Assembly: GCF_003589595.1 (NCBI RefSeq) | Contig: NW_020653713.1 | Location: forward strand, 2,117,551-2,181,550 | DNA: 64,000 nucleotides | Source of the DNA: Hyposmocoma kahamanoa | Taxonomy: Eukaryota > Arthropoda > Insecta > Lepidoptera > Cosmopterigidae | Reading direction: 5' to 3' | In this document: in pieces, positions 45,386-57,109 of the stretch | Numbering within the stretch: position 1 is the stretch's first letter | Layout of the letters: every line of letters starts with the position of its first letter | Position numbers and translations under genes: made by a program | The notes under the pieces: model-generated | Database searches by the model: none | Told to the model about the DNA's origin: nothing | What the model saw: the letters and a program-made list of their open reading frames with translations, nothing else

Positions 45386-47325
45386 TTAAATACATAACAA
45401 GTCTAATACAGCTTTTGACAGTACACCTTTTTTTTTAACAGGTAACTTTCGTAGACCTGTTATGAAGGGATCTGAATGAAGAAGCAGCCTATTTACTAAA
45501 TCTGTGTTGGTCACAATGCGACTCATTTTACGCGTATGATTTTTTCTAAAAGACTTGATGTATTTGTTAGTCGCTTCAGCTGCTTCTTCAGACAACTCTC
45601 CGATTGACAACAAACCGTAATCTATAACATTAGCACCATGAATTAGAACTTTGTGAACGGAAGCAGGCATGTTATACCACGGATACTCGGCAACTAACTG
45701 CCGAGCCGTCTCTAAAGCGAACTCTTCGAAGTTCGTCTTATTAATATTATATCCCGAATTTAAACATTGAAGGATGATCCAGCAACGATCTAGGAGATCC
45801 TTCTTGATCCCAGTAATTTCAGCGGAAATTTCTGAATTCGAGAAAAACCGCCTGGCTGTATTACCATCGTTTGATGTTCCGCTTCCGCCACTTTTAGGCT
45901 TATCCACTATAAGCCCTAATCTTTCTCTAAATTGAGTCTGAACATATGATTTTTTTGCAGCAACAAGCATTTTGTCATTAGCGGACCTAGCTTGCCATTT
46001 CCTAACATCTAACTTGTACGCGACATGAACAAAATATTCAAAAAAACGTATTAACGCGTGAAGAGGTGATAAACCAAATTCATATTTACTCTCATCGACT
46101 TCCTTATTTAAACATTCGTCAATTTTGTTCATTTCACTGGGCAAGGCGTTACAAATAAAACATTTTGATGAAGAAACACCACTAAGTGCATTACACACTT
46201 TACCATCTACCATAGTAAGTTGCAAACAATGAGTAATGCGATATTCGCGATCTTCTTCCTTGAAAACAGTAGGCTGCAAGTTCCTTATTTTATCTTTAAA
46301 ATGAGCTTCTTCCTCAACTGACACTGCAGTCGATTCCTTCAAATATCGGAGGCGTATAGGACGACAGTATCGAGTTGATGAAGGACGAGGATTTTTCCAC
46401 AAAACTACTGAATTTTCTTTGTTATCTGTTGTCAAAACAAGCTGAAGTGGCACATACGAAGTAACAAACAGGCTACTGTCTTCAAGAGTGGAGTCAGAAA
46501 AACACTGTTTATATTCTGAATGCCCTGTACTGCCATCGAAACCCCATTTCCCTATCAAAGATATCTTATCTAGAGACTCATTAGGTACACTATCCAAAAC
46601 ATCTTTTTGAGACTTGAGAATCCGATTGGCAGTATGATCTAATAAACTTTGAAGTTCGACTTCGGCGGATGATTCTGTAACAGTAATATCTGAAGGATAA
46701 CAGTGTTTTTTAGATTCCACGACACTTTGGTAAGATGGGAAAATGGTTTTTGAAAACTTATTGTCTATAAATTTCTTTACTAATATATATTGATGTCGAG
46801 TTAACTGAGCTTCAACAATGAGCGATAAAACTTCGCTAGAATCGATTTCAGGACAAGACAAGCTATCGGACGCATTGAGCAATGACTGTACAAGAGAAGG
46901 GTCTTGGTTAGACAAACTAGCCAATCTTCTCCTTTTTGTACGTTTACTGGTGTCGTCAAAGTTAATTCTCGGACGGCCATGCGATGAAGAAGTTGATGGT
47001 TTAACTTCGTCAAAGCTCTGAGATACACGTAACTCAGTTCGCTGTACATCAATATTTTCAACGACATGCAGCCAATCTGAATATTTTTCTAAGAATTTAG
47101 ATCTAGTACGATTCGACTTTGCCCAGTAGTGGGAAATTCGTTTACAAATATTCTTAATTTTAAGGCTTAAAGTCTCTAAATCAATATTTTCGATGTCGTC
47201 AGAAAGGGATGATGTTTCGGTCAAAGTGCTCAGGACGTGTTGCATTTTTTCATTTGGATTACCCACTTTAGAGTGCCAAATATCAAAAATTGTCATCCTC
47301 GATACAGAACATTTGAAAAATGTAC
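45386..47325 (-). CDS. Transib (RAG1-like) DDE transposase, exon 2
   Basis: This exon encodes the catalytic core that excises and reinserts Transib DNA by a hairpin-forming DDE mechanism shared with RAG1. Numbering from the ATG at 47296: first Asp D254 in KWGFDGSTGHS, followed by NPRPSSTRYCRPIRL (the RAG1 PxPxS…C.P segment); second Asp D364 in TMVDGKVCNAL; zinc pair C379/C382 in KCFIC; zinc histidines H548/H553 in VHKVLIH; catalytic Glu E574 in SEEAAEATNK, followed by the basic KSFRKNHTRK. These align with RAG1 D600, D708, C727/C730, H937/H942 and E962 in order and local spacing. A basic KRTKRRR run at about 118-124 could be a nuclear localisation signal. The stop is at 45386-45388. No disabling change is visible. 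Confidence 0.95.
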
Positions 47326-47633
47326 CTAAAACAATATGAAAGCTTAAAAAAAAATTAAAAATTCAATACTATGGACATGCATACTTTGACACCCCTTTAA
47401 GCCAAGAAGAGGCAGCAAGATGCAAATGAAACTTATAGCTCTTAATAAGGACATACTCCTTATTCAAAAACCATATACCTCAGGTGCAGCTCAGCGCAGC
47501 CAAAAGTTGTAGGTCTAAAGGAAATTAAGTTATGCCAAAAATTTTCACCAAAAAACTGCCTTCAATAAAAAAATTATATAAAAAAAAATATGCATAAAAA
47601 AAATTAAAAAAAATTGATAATAAAAGTACATAC

Positions 47634-47727
47634 CATGCTCTTGGATCTCCATGCTTTCACAACACGTAAACACTTGATTTGGAATAGTGACACTCAAAAA
47701 CAAAGTGATTAAGTTTCGATGACTCAC
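47634..47727 (-). CDS. Transib transposase, exon 1 of 2
   Basis: The ATG is at 47725-47727 and the exon ends at a GTATGT donor (47628-47633), phase 1. It encodes MSHRNLITLFLSVTIPNQV, then a short part with Cys (FTCCESMEIQEH). A 308-bp intron follows. Joined to exon 2 it gives a 677-aa protein, in the size range of Transib transposases. The alternative is translation from the ATG at 47296 inside exon 2 (636 aa). The splice model is preferred because donor, acceptor and frame fit and because it adds a cysteine-containing N-terminus (TCCE…FKC), but transcript evidence is needed to choose. Confidence 0.72.
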
Positions 47728-47915
47728 ACGTGGTGATAATTAGTCTCGCGATGCGCTCACTTCCGATGCACAAAAGTGAATGATAACGTGACCTAATTAC
47801 ATTGATATTTATAGTTTTTGGAAGCTTGTTAACTAGTTACTAACTTAGTGAGTTGATCTAACCGGGATAAGCCAATGATTTTTTTTGATTTATGGCCTAT
47901 GGGGGAATCACAGTG

Positions 47916-47920
47916 CATTG
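47916..47920. repeat. Right target-site duplication of Transib (CATTG)
   Basis: CATTG directly follows the right end (CACAGTG on the + strand). It matches the left copy exactly. Confidence 0.9.
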
Positions 47921-48321
47921 GTCTATCTAAAATGAACAAAAATCACATGGGAACAAAGCAATGCAAGTACATTAAAAAGTATAAAATATTCAGCAATAAC
48001 ACAATGCAATAGGGATTACATGTATACACAGCCATTGTGAACATTTTCATCTGAATGTGGTACACTAACTCTGAGAAGTGGTTGCAGGTGTTACTATACT
48101 TAGAATGAACAACCCCGGGCAGCAACAATGATATAACCGGCTTTTTAATCAATATACCCTCATCACTCAGTCACTCAAGATGTGTCAGCGTTAAATATGT
48201 CATACATAATTGAATTGGTATAGGTACAGTTTTTAAATATAGAATTTAAGAAATACACGAATTTTAAAACATCATTACGTATTCTATGGTTTCATTCACA
48301 GAACAATAAATACAGTAGAAG

Positions 48322-48965
48322 TGATTAGGTAACGTCAGACGCGTTCCAGCATTAGGTCTTGAAGGACCTAATTGACCTCAGTCCACCATTTTTGCTTTGT
48401 ATGGTATGGTTGTCATTATTTCGCGCAAATTCCCTAAAATTGCAGAAAAATGCCTTTTTGTGCTGTTTTGGAGTACAAATATAATAGCCGCTCTTAAAAC
48501 TATTACCCGTAGTAGAATATCAGTAAGTCTGATTTTAATAAATTTTCAATTTTCTGCGTATCTAGTTGATTCAGACGTTAATCGTTCGTCATAGTCCAGC
48601 TATTGGCCGCAAGATGGCAGCACGTTGAATAAAATTTCAATATAAAATCAAAACGTCGTAACTTGCATTAAAGATATTGAACTTTCAACGATATTAGCGA
48701 CTGGTAGAGTTTAAATTATATTAACAATCCAGAATTAAATTTTTTATTGAATTGATATTCAATTATTTTTATGTGAAATTACTCCACTAGTTTGTTATAA
48801 TTATTAATACAAAGATGGAACACTCAGTGTTACACCTTTTTAAATTAGAAACTATGTCCAATCATTATCAAGATTCCGCAGTGTTTATATTTTGTCCGTG
48901 TGCGTTTTTGCGACAGCAGTTCCGAGATAGTAATCGAGGCTTCAAGCACTTCCACTGTTTTATTT
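48322..48965 (+). repeat. Family H repeat copy 2
   Basis: About 640 bp collinear with 10761-11333 plus 12466-12500. It lacks element G at the position where copy 1 carries it, and instead has part of a tRNA-like family C repeat at about 48733-48830. No ORF is seen. It lies in the large spire intron just right of Transib. Confidence 0.75.
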
Positions 48966-49087
48966 CTTCCCTGTTTTCATTAACAATTCTTAACAACCAT
49001 CATCACTTAAGTCAAAGAATATTCACAGTGATGAAGATGCCATTAGCCATAAATATGTTTAATTATAGCTTTTTTTTTATGATACCA

Positions 49088-49255
49088 AGTGACAGGACGA
49101 ACAAGTCGTGCGCCTGGTGGTAAGCGACACGCCTGTCCATAACAGTTGCAGTGCAACTTAGCTCTTTAAATCGCAAAGATCTGAAGGGCACTGTCACTGT
49201 CAACATTACAGGTGGCAGTACATTCATGGACGAACTCTTCCATTAGGAGCTTATT
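49088..49255 (-). repeat. Family A repeat with internal deletion
   Basis: Reverse copy: gtgacaggacgaacaagtcg, cctggtggtaagcgacacgc, agatctgaagggcactgtc, then ggcagtac…gacgaactctt. Confidence 0.78.
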
Positions 49256-50147
49256 ATCTATGGAAGAATAGCTAACTGGTCATCTGTTGATAAAAAAAAG
49301 AAATACCCGTTGCAAAATCCGTAATTGTTGTGTTGTGAACCACATTTATTTATTCAAGAAATAAATATTGTATTTATTTCTATAAAAAATATAAAACTTG
49401 ATTTAATAAAACCTTTGGCTTCGGGCTTCTAATAGGCCCTCGTTAGTACTTTCTTATTTACCGTCGTCCTTAATACACAATGTACCATTTGAAAGTGACA
49501 TTAACAACTGTCAGTTCGTTATCTCTGATGAATAATCTGACCATAGTGCCTCGTCTCTTGTTTACGTACTTAATAAAACATATACTGGCCACAAGCACTC
49601 CCCGCCCACCCCTGACATCCATAAGACGTGACCACGAACATAAAGAGCAAAACAATACGATCACATATCTCCGTTAGACAAATGTCATGGCATTTATTTC
49701 TTGTATGGACCATAGGACAAGACACTATGATGTATTGCGAAGGTCGGTGAAAGTAAATTGCTAAGGCATTGTATTATCTATGGTATAGTAATAACCAATT
49801 GACATTTGCGTTCCGGAAAATCTGAAGCCGCATGTAAACCACCATGCTGTCACCGTCTTCGACACAGCATTGATAACTTAGTATCTTTATATATTAGCAC
49901 AAAATCTACGAGAATGTACGTGAGGATATTTACAATGCTTGTTGTGTATAGAAATCATGGTCCTTCGTATGCGTTTAGTAATTAGAGGTCGAAAGAGCAG
50001 AGTACACTGCCATCGGAACGAGAAAAGGCATATCTAACATTTTATCAATATTGAGTTATATACATATTAGATCGGGGAAAAAGGCTAATCTATACAATAT
50101 TTTGTAGCAATCTATCTCAATAATTGTTGGATATACATAGTAATAAT

Positions 50148-50350
50148 TAAATTTTTATGGAATTGATATTCAATTATTTTTTGTGAAATTACTCCACTAG
50201 TTTGTTATAATTATTAATACAAAGATCGAACACTCAGAAAAATTCCTTCGATCCGGTCGGATTCGAACCGACGTCTTCTTGCATACCGTGCCAGACGCAG
50301 TTGGTATACAACTAAGCCACTAAAAACCAGTTAAGCGACTAAAAAGTCGT
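50148..50350 (-). repeat. tRNA-like SINE, family C, left arm of inverted pair
   Basis: Reverse copy with conserved tail and head (gtcggattcgaaccgacgtc, gtgccagacgc). An opposite copy starts at about 50395. Confidence 0.82.
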
Positions 50351-50394
50351 TGAAAGACCAAGTACAAAGACACGACCCAAGCACATAGAAAAAT

Positions 50395-50545
50395 TCGTGA
50401 GGTCCGTTGGTTCGTTCCGTGGCTTAGTTGGTATAGCGTCTGGCACGGTATGCAAGAAGACGTCGGTTCGAATCCGACCGGATCGAAGAAATTTTTTCTG
50501 AGTGTTTTTTCTGAGTGTTCGATCTTTGTATTAATAATTATACAC
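50395..50545 (+). repeat. tRNA-like SINE, family C, right arm of inverted pair
   Basis: Forward copy: ttccgtggcttagttggtat, agcgtctggcacggtatgca, gtcggttcgaatccgac. The segment tttttctgagtgt is duplicated in its body. Confidence 0.82.
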
Positions 50546-51799
50546 AGTAAGTTTAAAAAGCAAATTGACATCAATAATCAGATTTTCTATCACAAAAAAA
50601 TCATATTTGATTCAATGGATTTTATTATTTATTACTTCATAAATAACACTAAAAAGGCACAACTGCATATATGTAAACCCTTTAGTTACATTGCAAGTCA
50701 CATTTAAGTTAGTTACGCCTTTTATATACAATGATAATATTTCTTTCTACTAAGTTAAAACAGAATAAAGTTTTTTTTAAATACAATTAAACTTACTGAA
50801 TAAAATAAAATAAACCTAATGTATATTTAACTTAAATAAAATGCTTAATTTTAAAAATGTATTTAAACTATTCTTTTTATAAGAAAAACTTTAAAAAAAA
50901 AGTCTCTTAATTTTCAGTTTACTGCTTGCTTTTTTCCAAAGCATTCTTACTTAAACTTCTTAACTTTATAGTAGCGGTAGAACTCCTTGTGAAAGAGTTC
51001 GTCAAAAAAGAAAAACTTCAAATAATCTGCCGTCCACTAACCAAAAAATAGAGCTCAATTCTATTTTAAAAACAGTTAAAATTAGTTAACGTGTTTCAAT
51101 ATTCAAATTGTATTGGGCCAACCTACTCCATACATGGATTGTAGTGGTAGTACGCAGAGAAAGACTTGCAAAGACAATGGTAAAAGTATATTGTACGTAA
51201 AAATACAGATACTATGGTGGCAAATCTTTCCTTGATGTCGTGTATAGGTCGACAGTTGGTAACGTACTACGTGAAAACAGAGTGTGAATTGCATGTTTAA
51301 ATAAAAGTGCGGCACATGGCTAAAGTAGATCACCGCGTGTGCAGAGTTATGCCGAATGTATGAAACCATACACTAATACCGGGTTAAGGTTTTTTATGAT
51401 ACTTATCTCAAAAAATTATTGTGTCAGCCACGTTTTAGTTAGGGGGCGGCAGTAATACACATAGAGCGAATGAAACCTCTCTCGGAAATCCCTCACTTGA
51501 AATTTAGGCAAAACTAGACTCAGCCTATTCCTATCTTCGGTAACAATAGTACTGCTCAAATATGTCTTGAAATTACAAGTTCTTTTCGTAAATAAGTGTT
51601 GCGGTATCCTGAATGCAATATTATAGACTTCCCGTAAGACGTTCTATTCTTTTTCCTTACTTCTCTTGGTTTTTAGCGTTTAAGTCACTTACAAATACAT
51701 ACTATTGGCTAGGGCCCATTGAAAACCAGCGTCACAACCTAGCCTTGGTTGTGACTTTAGCTGAATGGGATCCTTTTGTACACGCCACAGCCGCACACA

Positions 51800-51955
51800 T
51801 GTCACTATAGTATTATGTAACTTGTTGTTGAAATGTTTTTATGCTGTTCTTTGTGTTATTTCTGTTCTAGTTATATTAGTCTTTGTTTTTGTGTTTTTTT
51901 CTTTTAAAATGTGGCGTTACAATAAATGGTTTCTATTCTATTCTATTCTATTCAT
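51800..51955 (+). repeat. LINE 3' tail ending in (TTCTA)n
   Basis: A T-rich UTR followed by ttacaataaatggtttctat and then TTCTA repeats (about 51925-51950). This is the usual tail pattern of Jockey-like LINEs. Confidence 0.55.
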
Positions 51956-52974
51956 ATTCAATGTAGATCTGACGCACCATGATCAACAATCAGTGAAAAC
52001 TGTATGTCGATTAGCAAATTCTTGCACCAATGGCAAACATGATCGATAGATCTAGGCTGCAAGTCTATGCCATCGATACGATAAGTAGAAGTAGCTGTAT
52101 TCTGCCCTGCTATGCCGAGGGCCATCTCTGAGATACCTTTTACTTTTTTTATACCATTCAATAGCTACAATAATTTCGCAACGAATGGTATTATAGAAAT
52201 AGCGCTATCTAACTCAAAACATTTAAAAAACCACTAAGAAGTATTTTTATATCTCAATTTTTCCTTAAATTACTAATAGATTTGGCGACTTTCTTTATAA
52301 TCAAAATAGCGGTATCTCACAAAATAGGTTTAATGGTACAATTTATGGATAATTCAAGTATGTCTATAAATCTATTAGTAAAAAATACGTATAAATAAGT
52401 TTTAATATCTTCAAAAAGATTTATTTTAAAAGGTGCGAAAATACAATTTACAAAATGTTCTCAAAACTTACTCTGATTCAGGTAGCGCTTTTCGGCTTAT
52501 CGGGGCAGTATTGGCAAATGTCAGTCAAAATTAAACAGAGTTCTCTATAATTACATCCTTCTCGAAACCCTTATAGACGGACCTTATTAGAGAAAATTAA
52601 TTTCCAAATCAAACTATGTCAATAAGAAGGATACACGTCCAATAATAGTATCTATATTGACGATCATTAGAACAATTCGGTCACAGTTAAAGACTTTGAG
52701 CAAACTTTTAATTACTACGCCAAACAAATATTGGCCGAGTTTGTTCAAGCAAAATGACGTCACACTAATCCATTACCGGGAAACCAATTAAATACTTGTA
52801 ACTCTATCAGAACCGTTATAATTGATTCATGTGAACAAATCTGCGAGTATCCTGACTCTATTATTTAACAACGGACCTCTTCCGATTAGGTTGGGTTAAT
52901 AAACATATCATAAGCCCCAGTCTTTTAAATAAGTCCTTGATATTACAAAAACTCACTGTTATTTCTTGAATTAA

Positions 52975-53310
52975 CTGTAGTAGCAGTATAGCTCCTTGTG
53001 AAAGAGTTAAATATCGTCTGTTTAAAGGTAAAACCACATAAGTGACATTTTCCACAAAAGTCTTTAATTTGTATAGCTATGGTAAGAAAACCACTATCTT
53101 TCTGCATGTGAAACTCAATAACGAAAAAGCTATGAACTTAATAAGAGTTTTATCTGCAGAAATATGTGAATTAGGATTTTGTCAACTTTAAGTCTCAGGC
53201 CAATCTAAAAGATCTTTACGAGTTAAAGCTTCGAGTGACACTGCAACTGTTGTAGACAGGCTTACCATCAGGCGCACGGCTTGTTCGTTCCGTCGCTTGA
53301 TATCATAAAA
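52975..53310 (+). repeat. Family A repeat, interrupted
   Basis: Start (agctccttgtgaaagagtta) and distal part (gacactgcaactgttgtaga, atcaggcgcacggcttgttc) are separated by unrelated sequence. Confidence 0.65.
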
Positions 53311-53751
53311 ATTAATAATTAGAGATTATAAATATCTAGATTCATCATGCAGGATAAAACCCGTGATAAGACGCTCTTATCGGTTTATTGCCGCAAAATA
53401 GAACTGGCATAGACATTTACCCATGTACTTGACAACAGAAAATCAATTTATTTGAATTCTTTAAAAATACAACTTCATTCATACATAATTCATTCAAATT
53501 GTATGGTCATTTCGATACCTCCAACGAAAACTACCCCAACTAAATTTTTTGATCATCTTTGTTTTTATTTTTGTTTCTTTATTTTTTTTTTCACAAAATA
53601 AAATTACATTAGTAAGTAACGTAATTTTATTTAATATTATTCTCTACGAAATTTTGTAAAAAAAAAATTAAAGAAACAAAAATAAAAACAGAGATGACCA
53701 AAAAATTAAGTAGGTGTAGTTCATTCAAGGTATCGATTTGACATATTCAAA

Positions 53752-54036
53752 CATTGACTTACAATTATATGGACGTCGGGTCCGCGCTAAAAATGTCCGA
53801 ACTTATAGGGCGTTAAAATCGTATACAGAGCGTCATTCACGCTCTAGTCTTCGTTTGTTCGACTGACAGCGAAGCAAGCAAAATTAGACAGTACTGCGAT
53901 GACATTACAATTTAAATTCAACGTTTTAGCTTTTTCATATTCCTTGACATGTCACTACGTTTAAATAGGGTGACTTGGGACATTTTTTTCGTGGATTTTG
54001 TATTAGACCCGTCGTCCATTTATTTGTAAGTCAATG
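53752..54036 (+). mobile_element. hAT-type MITE, family E, copy 4
   Basis: A 285-bp copy with exact ends and a perfect 8-bp TSD TATTCAAA (53744-53751 and 54037-54044). It lies in the large spire intron. Confidence 0.92.
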
Positions 54037-54189
54037 TATTCAAAGTAATGAGCGAATTTTCAAAATAGTCATTACCGTCAACCTTGCATACATTGGGCCC
54101 GGATCTCCTCTAAAGAGAGATGAACAAATTAATCAATAGTCATCCATAGTCAGCCACGATGGCCTTGACATGAAGACTTGACACCTTTG

Positions 54190-54350
54190 CACACTTGTGC
54201 ACACTTAATTACTACGTTTTATTTCAGTTTTAGCGAGAGACATTGCCACTAAATATTCACAAATGTACGAACGAAAGTCATAGGTACCTGCCGCCAAAGG
54301 GATTCAAACCGTCGTCGCAACTGACACGGCAACTTACCTCTCTAAGAAGC
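54190..54350 (-). repeat. tRNA-like repeat, family M
   Basis: Contains cactaaatattcacaaatg, gaaagtcataggtacctgcc and gggattcaaaccgtcg. A family A copy follows directly. Confidence 0.6.
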
Positions 54351-54351
54351 T

Positions 54352-54562
54352 TTGTCAGCATTACTGCTTTCCGGTGTTGTAGAGTAAGGGTGCTGGTGAA
54401 ATTACAGACACATGGGACTTGTCAACTTTATATCTCAGGGTGATGGAGGCTCTTCAGATCTTTGCGATTAAAACTCTGAGTGGCACTGCAACTGCTAAGG
54501 ACAGGCGTGTCGCTTGCCACCAGGTGTACGACTTGTTCGTCCCGTTACTTGGTCTCATAAAA
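54352..54562 (+). repeat. Family A repeat
   Basis: Forward copy: gtcagcattactgctttccg, taagggtgctggtgaaatta, agacacatgggacttgtcaa, gttcgtcccgttacttgg. Confidence 0.8.
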
Positions 54563-55061
54563 AAATTGAGAAGCAACCTTTCTCCCACTAAGCTACTTAT
54601 AACTTCGTTTTGAAAATAACACCACATAATGCGACAAAATACGGGAGTTTAAAATACCATCCATAGCTATTTTTATAACGCATCTAAATTTAGAAATTAA
54701 TGTTAATCAAAAATCAGGTGGGCGTGCAATTTGAGCACTCCATTTACGTGGGACGCTCGTCACCTGGCCGCGATGCGATGACGGCCGATGCCTAGGTAAA
54801 TTTAGGCGCCGCTATCGCTAATTGATATGGACGATAATGTTTTTTGGAGAGTCTTAAATTTTAGGCCATTACCAGTATTAAGCCCCCAAAGGCCCCGTAT
54901 ACATCAAAATGTACATAATTTGTGAAGTGATTCTGACCAAGGCAATATCATTCCTATGATCAAATAAAGAGCACATTATAATGAAATTATCGCATTCAAT
55001 TTTAATGCTATAATATGTACATTCTACATTACCTACAAAAGTACGTTTTTCATTTAGCCTA

Positions 55062-55610
55062 GAGGTGCCGGTGATGATTTTATACCGATTTATCGGATAT
55101 CGAAGTTATAACAGGTAAAAGAACTAGTACTAATTGCTATTTTGGTAACTACTCTAGCAAACCATAAAGTTTTTAATGCCTTTAAAAAAATAAACAACTT
55201 CAAAAATACTTCACGACAATCGTGTGTTATTGTTTGGGCTGGTGTTTCGGTGTTTATTTATTGAAAACATACCGTAAGTAGCGTTCTTTAAGTTTACCCT
55301 GAATATAAATGTTATAAACCATACTTTAAGGAGTAATTTCATGGTAAACGTTAGAACCACTCAAACGGAATATTATCATATTTATCCAAGTACACCAAAA
55401 ATTTCATTAGTGCTTTTTAAGTGCAGGATTTGCGGTGTATTACTGCATTTTATTTGAGATGTTCTTGTTGATAGTAGGGGGGGTATTTATTTAGCAATGC
55501 GGAATAATAATGTTTATTTATAAAAACTTGTATTTAAACTGAAAGTTTTTCTAATTTGCGAAACTAAATAGCCGCCATTTTGCGGTAGGAGGAGCGCGTC
55601 GCGTGAGCGG
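55062..55610 (+). mobile_element. TIR element, family J, copy 2, left end lost
   Basis: Collinear with 6073-6627 from ctagaggtgc.ggtgatgatt to the right TIR (gtcgcgtgagcgg). The left TIR and the first roughly 35 bp are missing. It lies in the large spire intron. Confidence 0.8.
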
Positions 55611-55914
55611 ATAAAACCGAGGACATACGTGCTAGGGCCTGAAGCATTTAATATTAAGAGTATACTACCTCAAATGTCTTTGGTTGACGCCGCATAGCAG
55701 TGAAAGTTTTGAATCAATCACTTTAAAAAAAATATAGTAAATATACTATAAGGTGGGAAACTACGATTACTAAAAATGTCCACTGTGGAAAAAAACACAA
55801 ACTTATCTCGAAATTTTACAAGAATACCACTGTTGGAAAAAAAAAATATTCGAGCTAAGGTAGTTTCGACTCCTAAGACTACTGAATATCACGATGTTTT
55901 ACTATCATGATGTT

Positions 55915-56110
55915 TACTTATTTTTTTGTATAATTATAGTGGAGTAATATCACATTTGTTACAATGTCATAGTTATTAATTCAAAGGTCAAACACTAAGA
56001 AAAATTCCTTCGATCCGGCTGGTTTTGAACCAGCGCGTTCAGCGTACCGTGCCTGATGCTCTCCCAACTGAGCTACGGACCGTACCAGCAGACCTTAATT
56101 TTTCTATGTG
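55915..56110 (-). repeat. tRNA-like SINE, family C
   Basis: Reverse copy whose head reads, reversed, gtccgtagctcagttgggag and gctggttcaaaaccagcc. It is the copy most like an Ala-type tRNA, but the acceptor arm does not close. Confidence 0.75.
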
Positions 56111-56369
56111 CTTGTTTTTTTTGCCATACCTGAAGCATGTATTATATTTAGTATATTTTAATACACATTAGACGCTATTCCCATTGTAGTTTGCACAATA
56201 TTAAGGGATTCAGGTATTAACTTCGTTTTTCTGAATTCATTTTATTTTTTTTTTCAAACAAATCAGTTTTGGTTTTCGTTTGTTTGAAAAAACAAATATA
56301 CGCGATTTTTTTCAAATCGGCTACACATTACAATTTCAACATACGCTTGCCAATTGAATCTATTATATG

Positions 56370-56660
56370 CATTGAGTTACAAATAAAATGGACGACGTGT
56401 CTAATATGTACAAAAACCACGAAAAAAATATCCCAACTCAACCTATTCAAACGTAGTGACATGTAAAGGAATATGAAAAAGCTAAAACGTTGAATTTAAA
56501 TTGTAATGTCATCGCAGTACTGTCTAATTTTGCTTGCTTCGCTGTCAGTCGAACAAACGAAGACTATAGCGTGAATGACGCTCTGTATACGATTTTAACG
56601 CACTATAAGTTCGGACACTCTTTAGCGCGGACCCGACGTCCACATAATTGTAAGTCAATG
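56370..56660 (-). mobile_element. hAT-type MITE, family E, copy 5
   Basis: A 291-bp copy in opposite orientation with a perfect 8-bp TSD ATTATATG (56362-56369 and 56661-56668). One TIR base has changed (cattgagtt). Confidence 0.9.
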
Positions 56661-56867
56661 ATTATATGCTCAATTTTATTATAATTGATAGACTGTGCAA
56701 TTTAAGTAAATGCCAACAAACTTCGCTCACTGTGCTTTGGTAAGTTGTTGGTAAATAATAAAGTACATAAATTACACTATCATGTTGGCTCGTATCAAGA
56801 CTAAACTTGTCAGAAACCATTTCGAAGATAATGTGACACGTGGACTTACAATTTTGATAGTGTCTAT

Positions 56868-57107
56868 ATGGCTGTTTTGTACGATATATATTCAGGAAAA
56901 TTAGATTGTACAGAATTAGTTAATAGGATAATCAGCCTAAAAGCTCCTAAAAAAAGGTCACGTCATACGCAGCTTTTTCATGTACCGCTTGCACGGACAA
57001 ACTATGAGGCTAACGACATGACAACAAGTATTTTTCTGACATTGACCTGTTTTCTATGTCTAGAACTACATTTAAAACTGCTTTGCTTGGAAACATCAGA
57101 GGTATAA
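56868..57107 (+). pseudogene. LINE reverse-transcriptase C-terminal remnant
   Basis: The reading frame contains LYDIYSGKLDCTELVNRI and then LFHVPLARTNYEANDMTT. This pattern (a 'leu-tyr ... LDC.ELL ... FHVP..RTNY' block) recurs at the C-terminus of Jockey-like and related LINE polyproteins in insects. Only the last roughly 80 residues are present and the sequence beyond (FLTLTCFLCLELHLK) looks degenerate. It is a relic, with no endonuclease or polymerase core nearby. Family assignment is by recalled motif only. Confidence 0.5.
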
Positions 57108-57109
57108 AT

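Larger units (their letters stand above)
45015..47915 (-). mobile_element. Transib DNA transposon, structurally intact (2901 bp)
   Basis: The element is bounded by CACGGTGATTC at the left end and, on the - strand, CACTGTGATTC at the right end. Both resemble the Transib/RSS heptamer CACAGTG. It is flanked on both sides by the 5-bp duplication CATTG (45010-45014 and 47916-47920), the TSD length of Transib. It encodes one transposase on the - strand with no stop or frameshift. It sits in the large spire intron in the same orientation as spire, at the 3' edge of a tRNA-like repeat (family M). Both ends share a 9-bp block (GTCATAAAT at 45044-45052; GCCATAAAT on the - strand at 47896-47888) at different distances from the heptamer. 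Coding integrity and clean TSDs suggest recent insertion. Confidence 0.93.

Noticed and set aside
47999..48040. CACAATG motifs right of Transib as possible element ends
   Set aside because: They lack a matching left end with a shared 5-bp duplication, whereas 45015 and 47915 have one.
55990..56085. tRNA gene candidate on the - strand
   Set aside because: The A and B boxes are good but the 3' acceptor side does not pair, and family C body sequence follows as in other copies.
56490..56684. 64-aa open frame
   Set aside because: It lies within and beyond a family E MITE and has no coding character.
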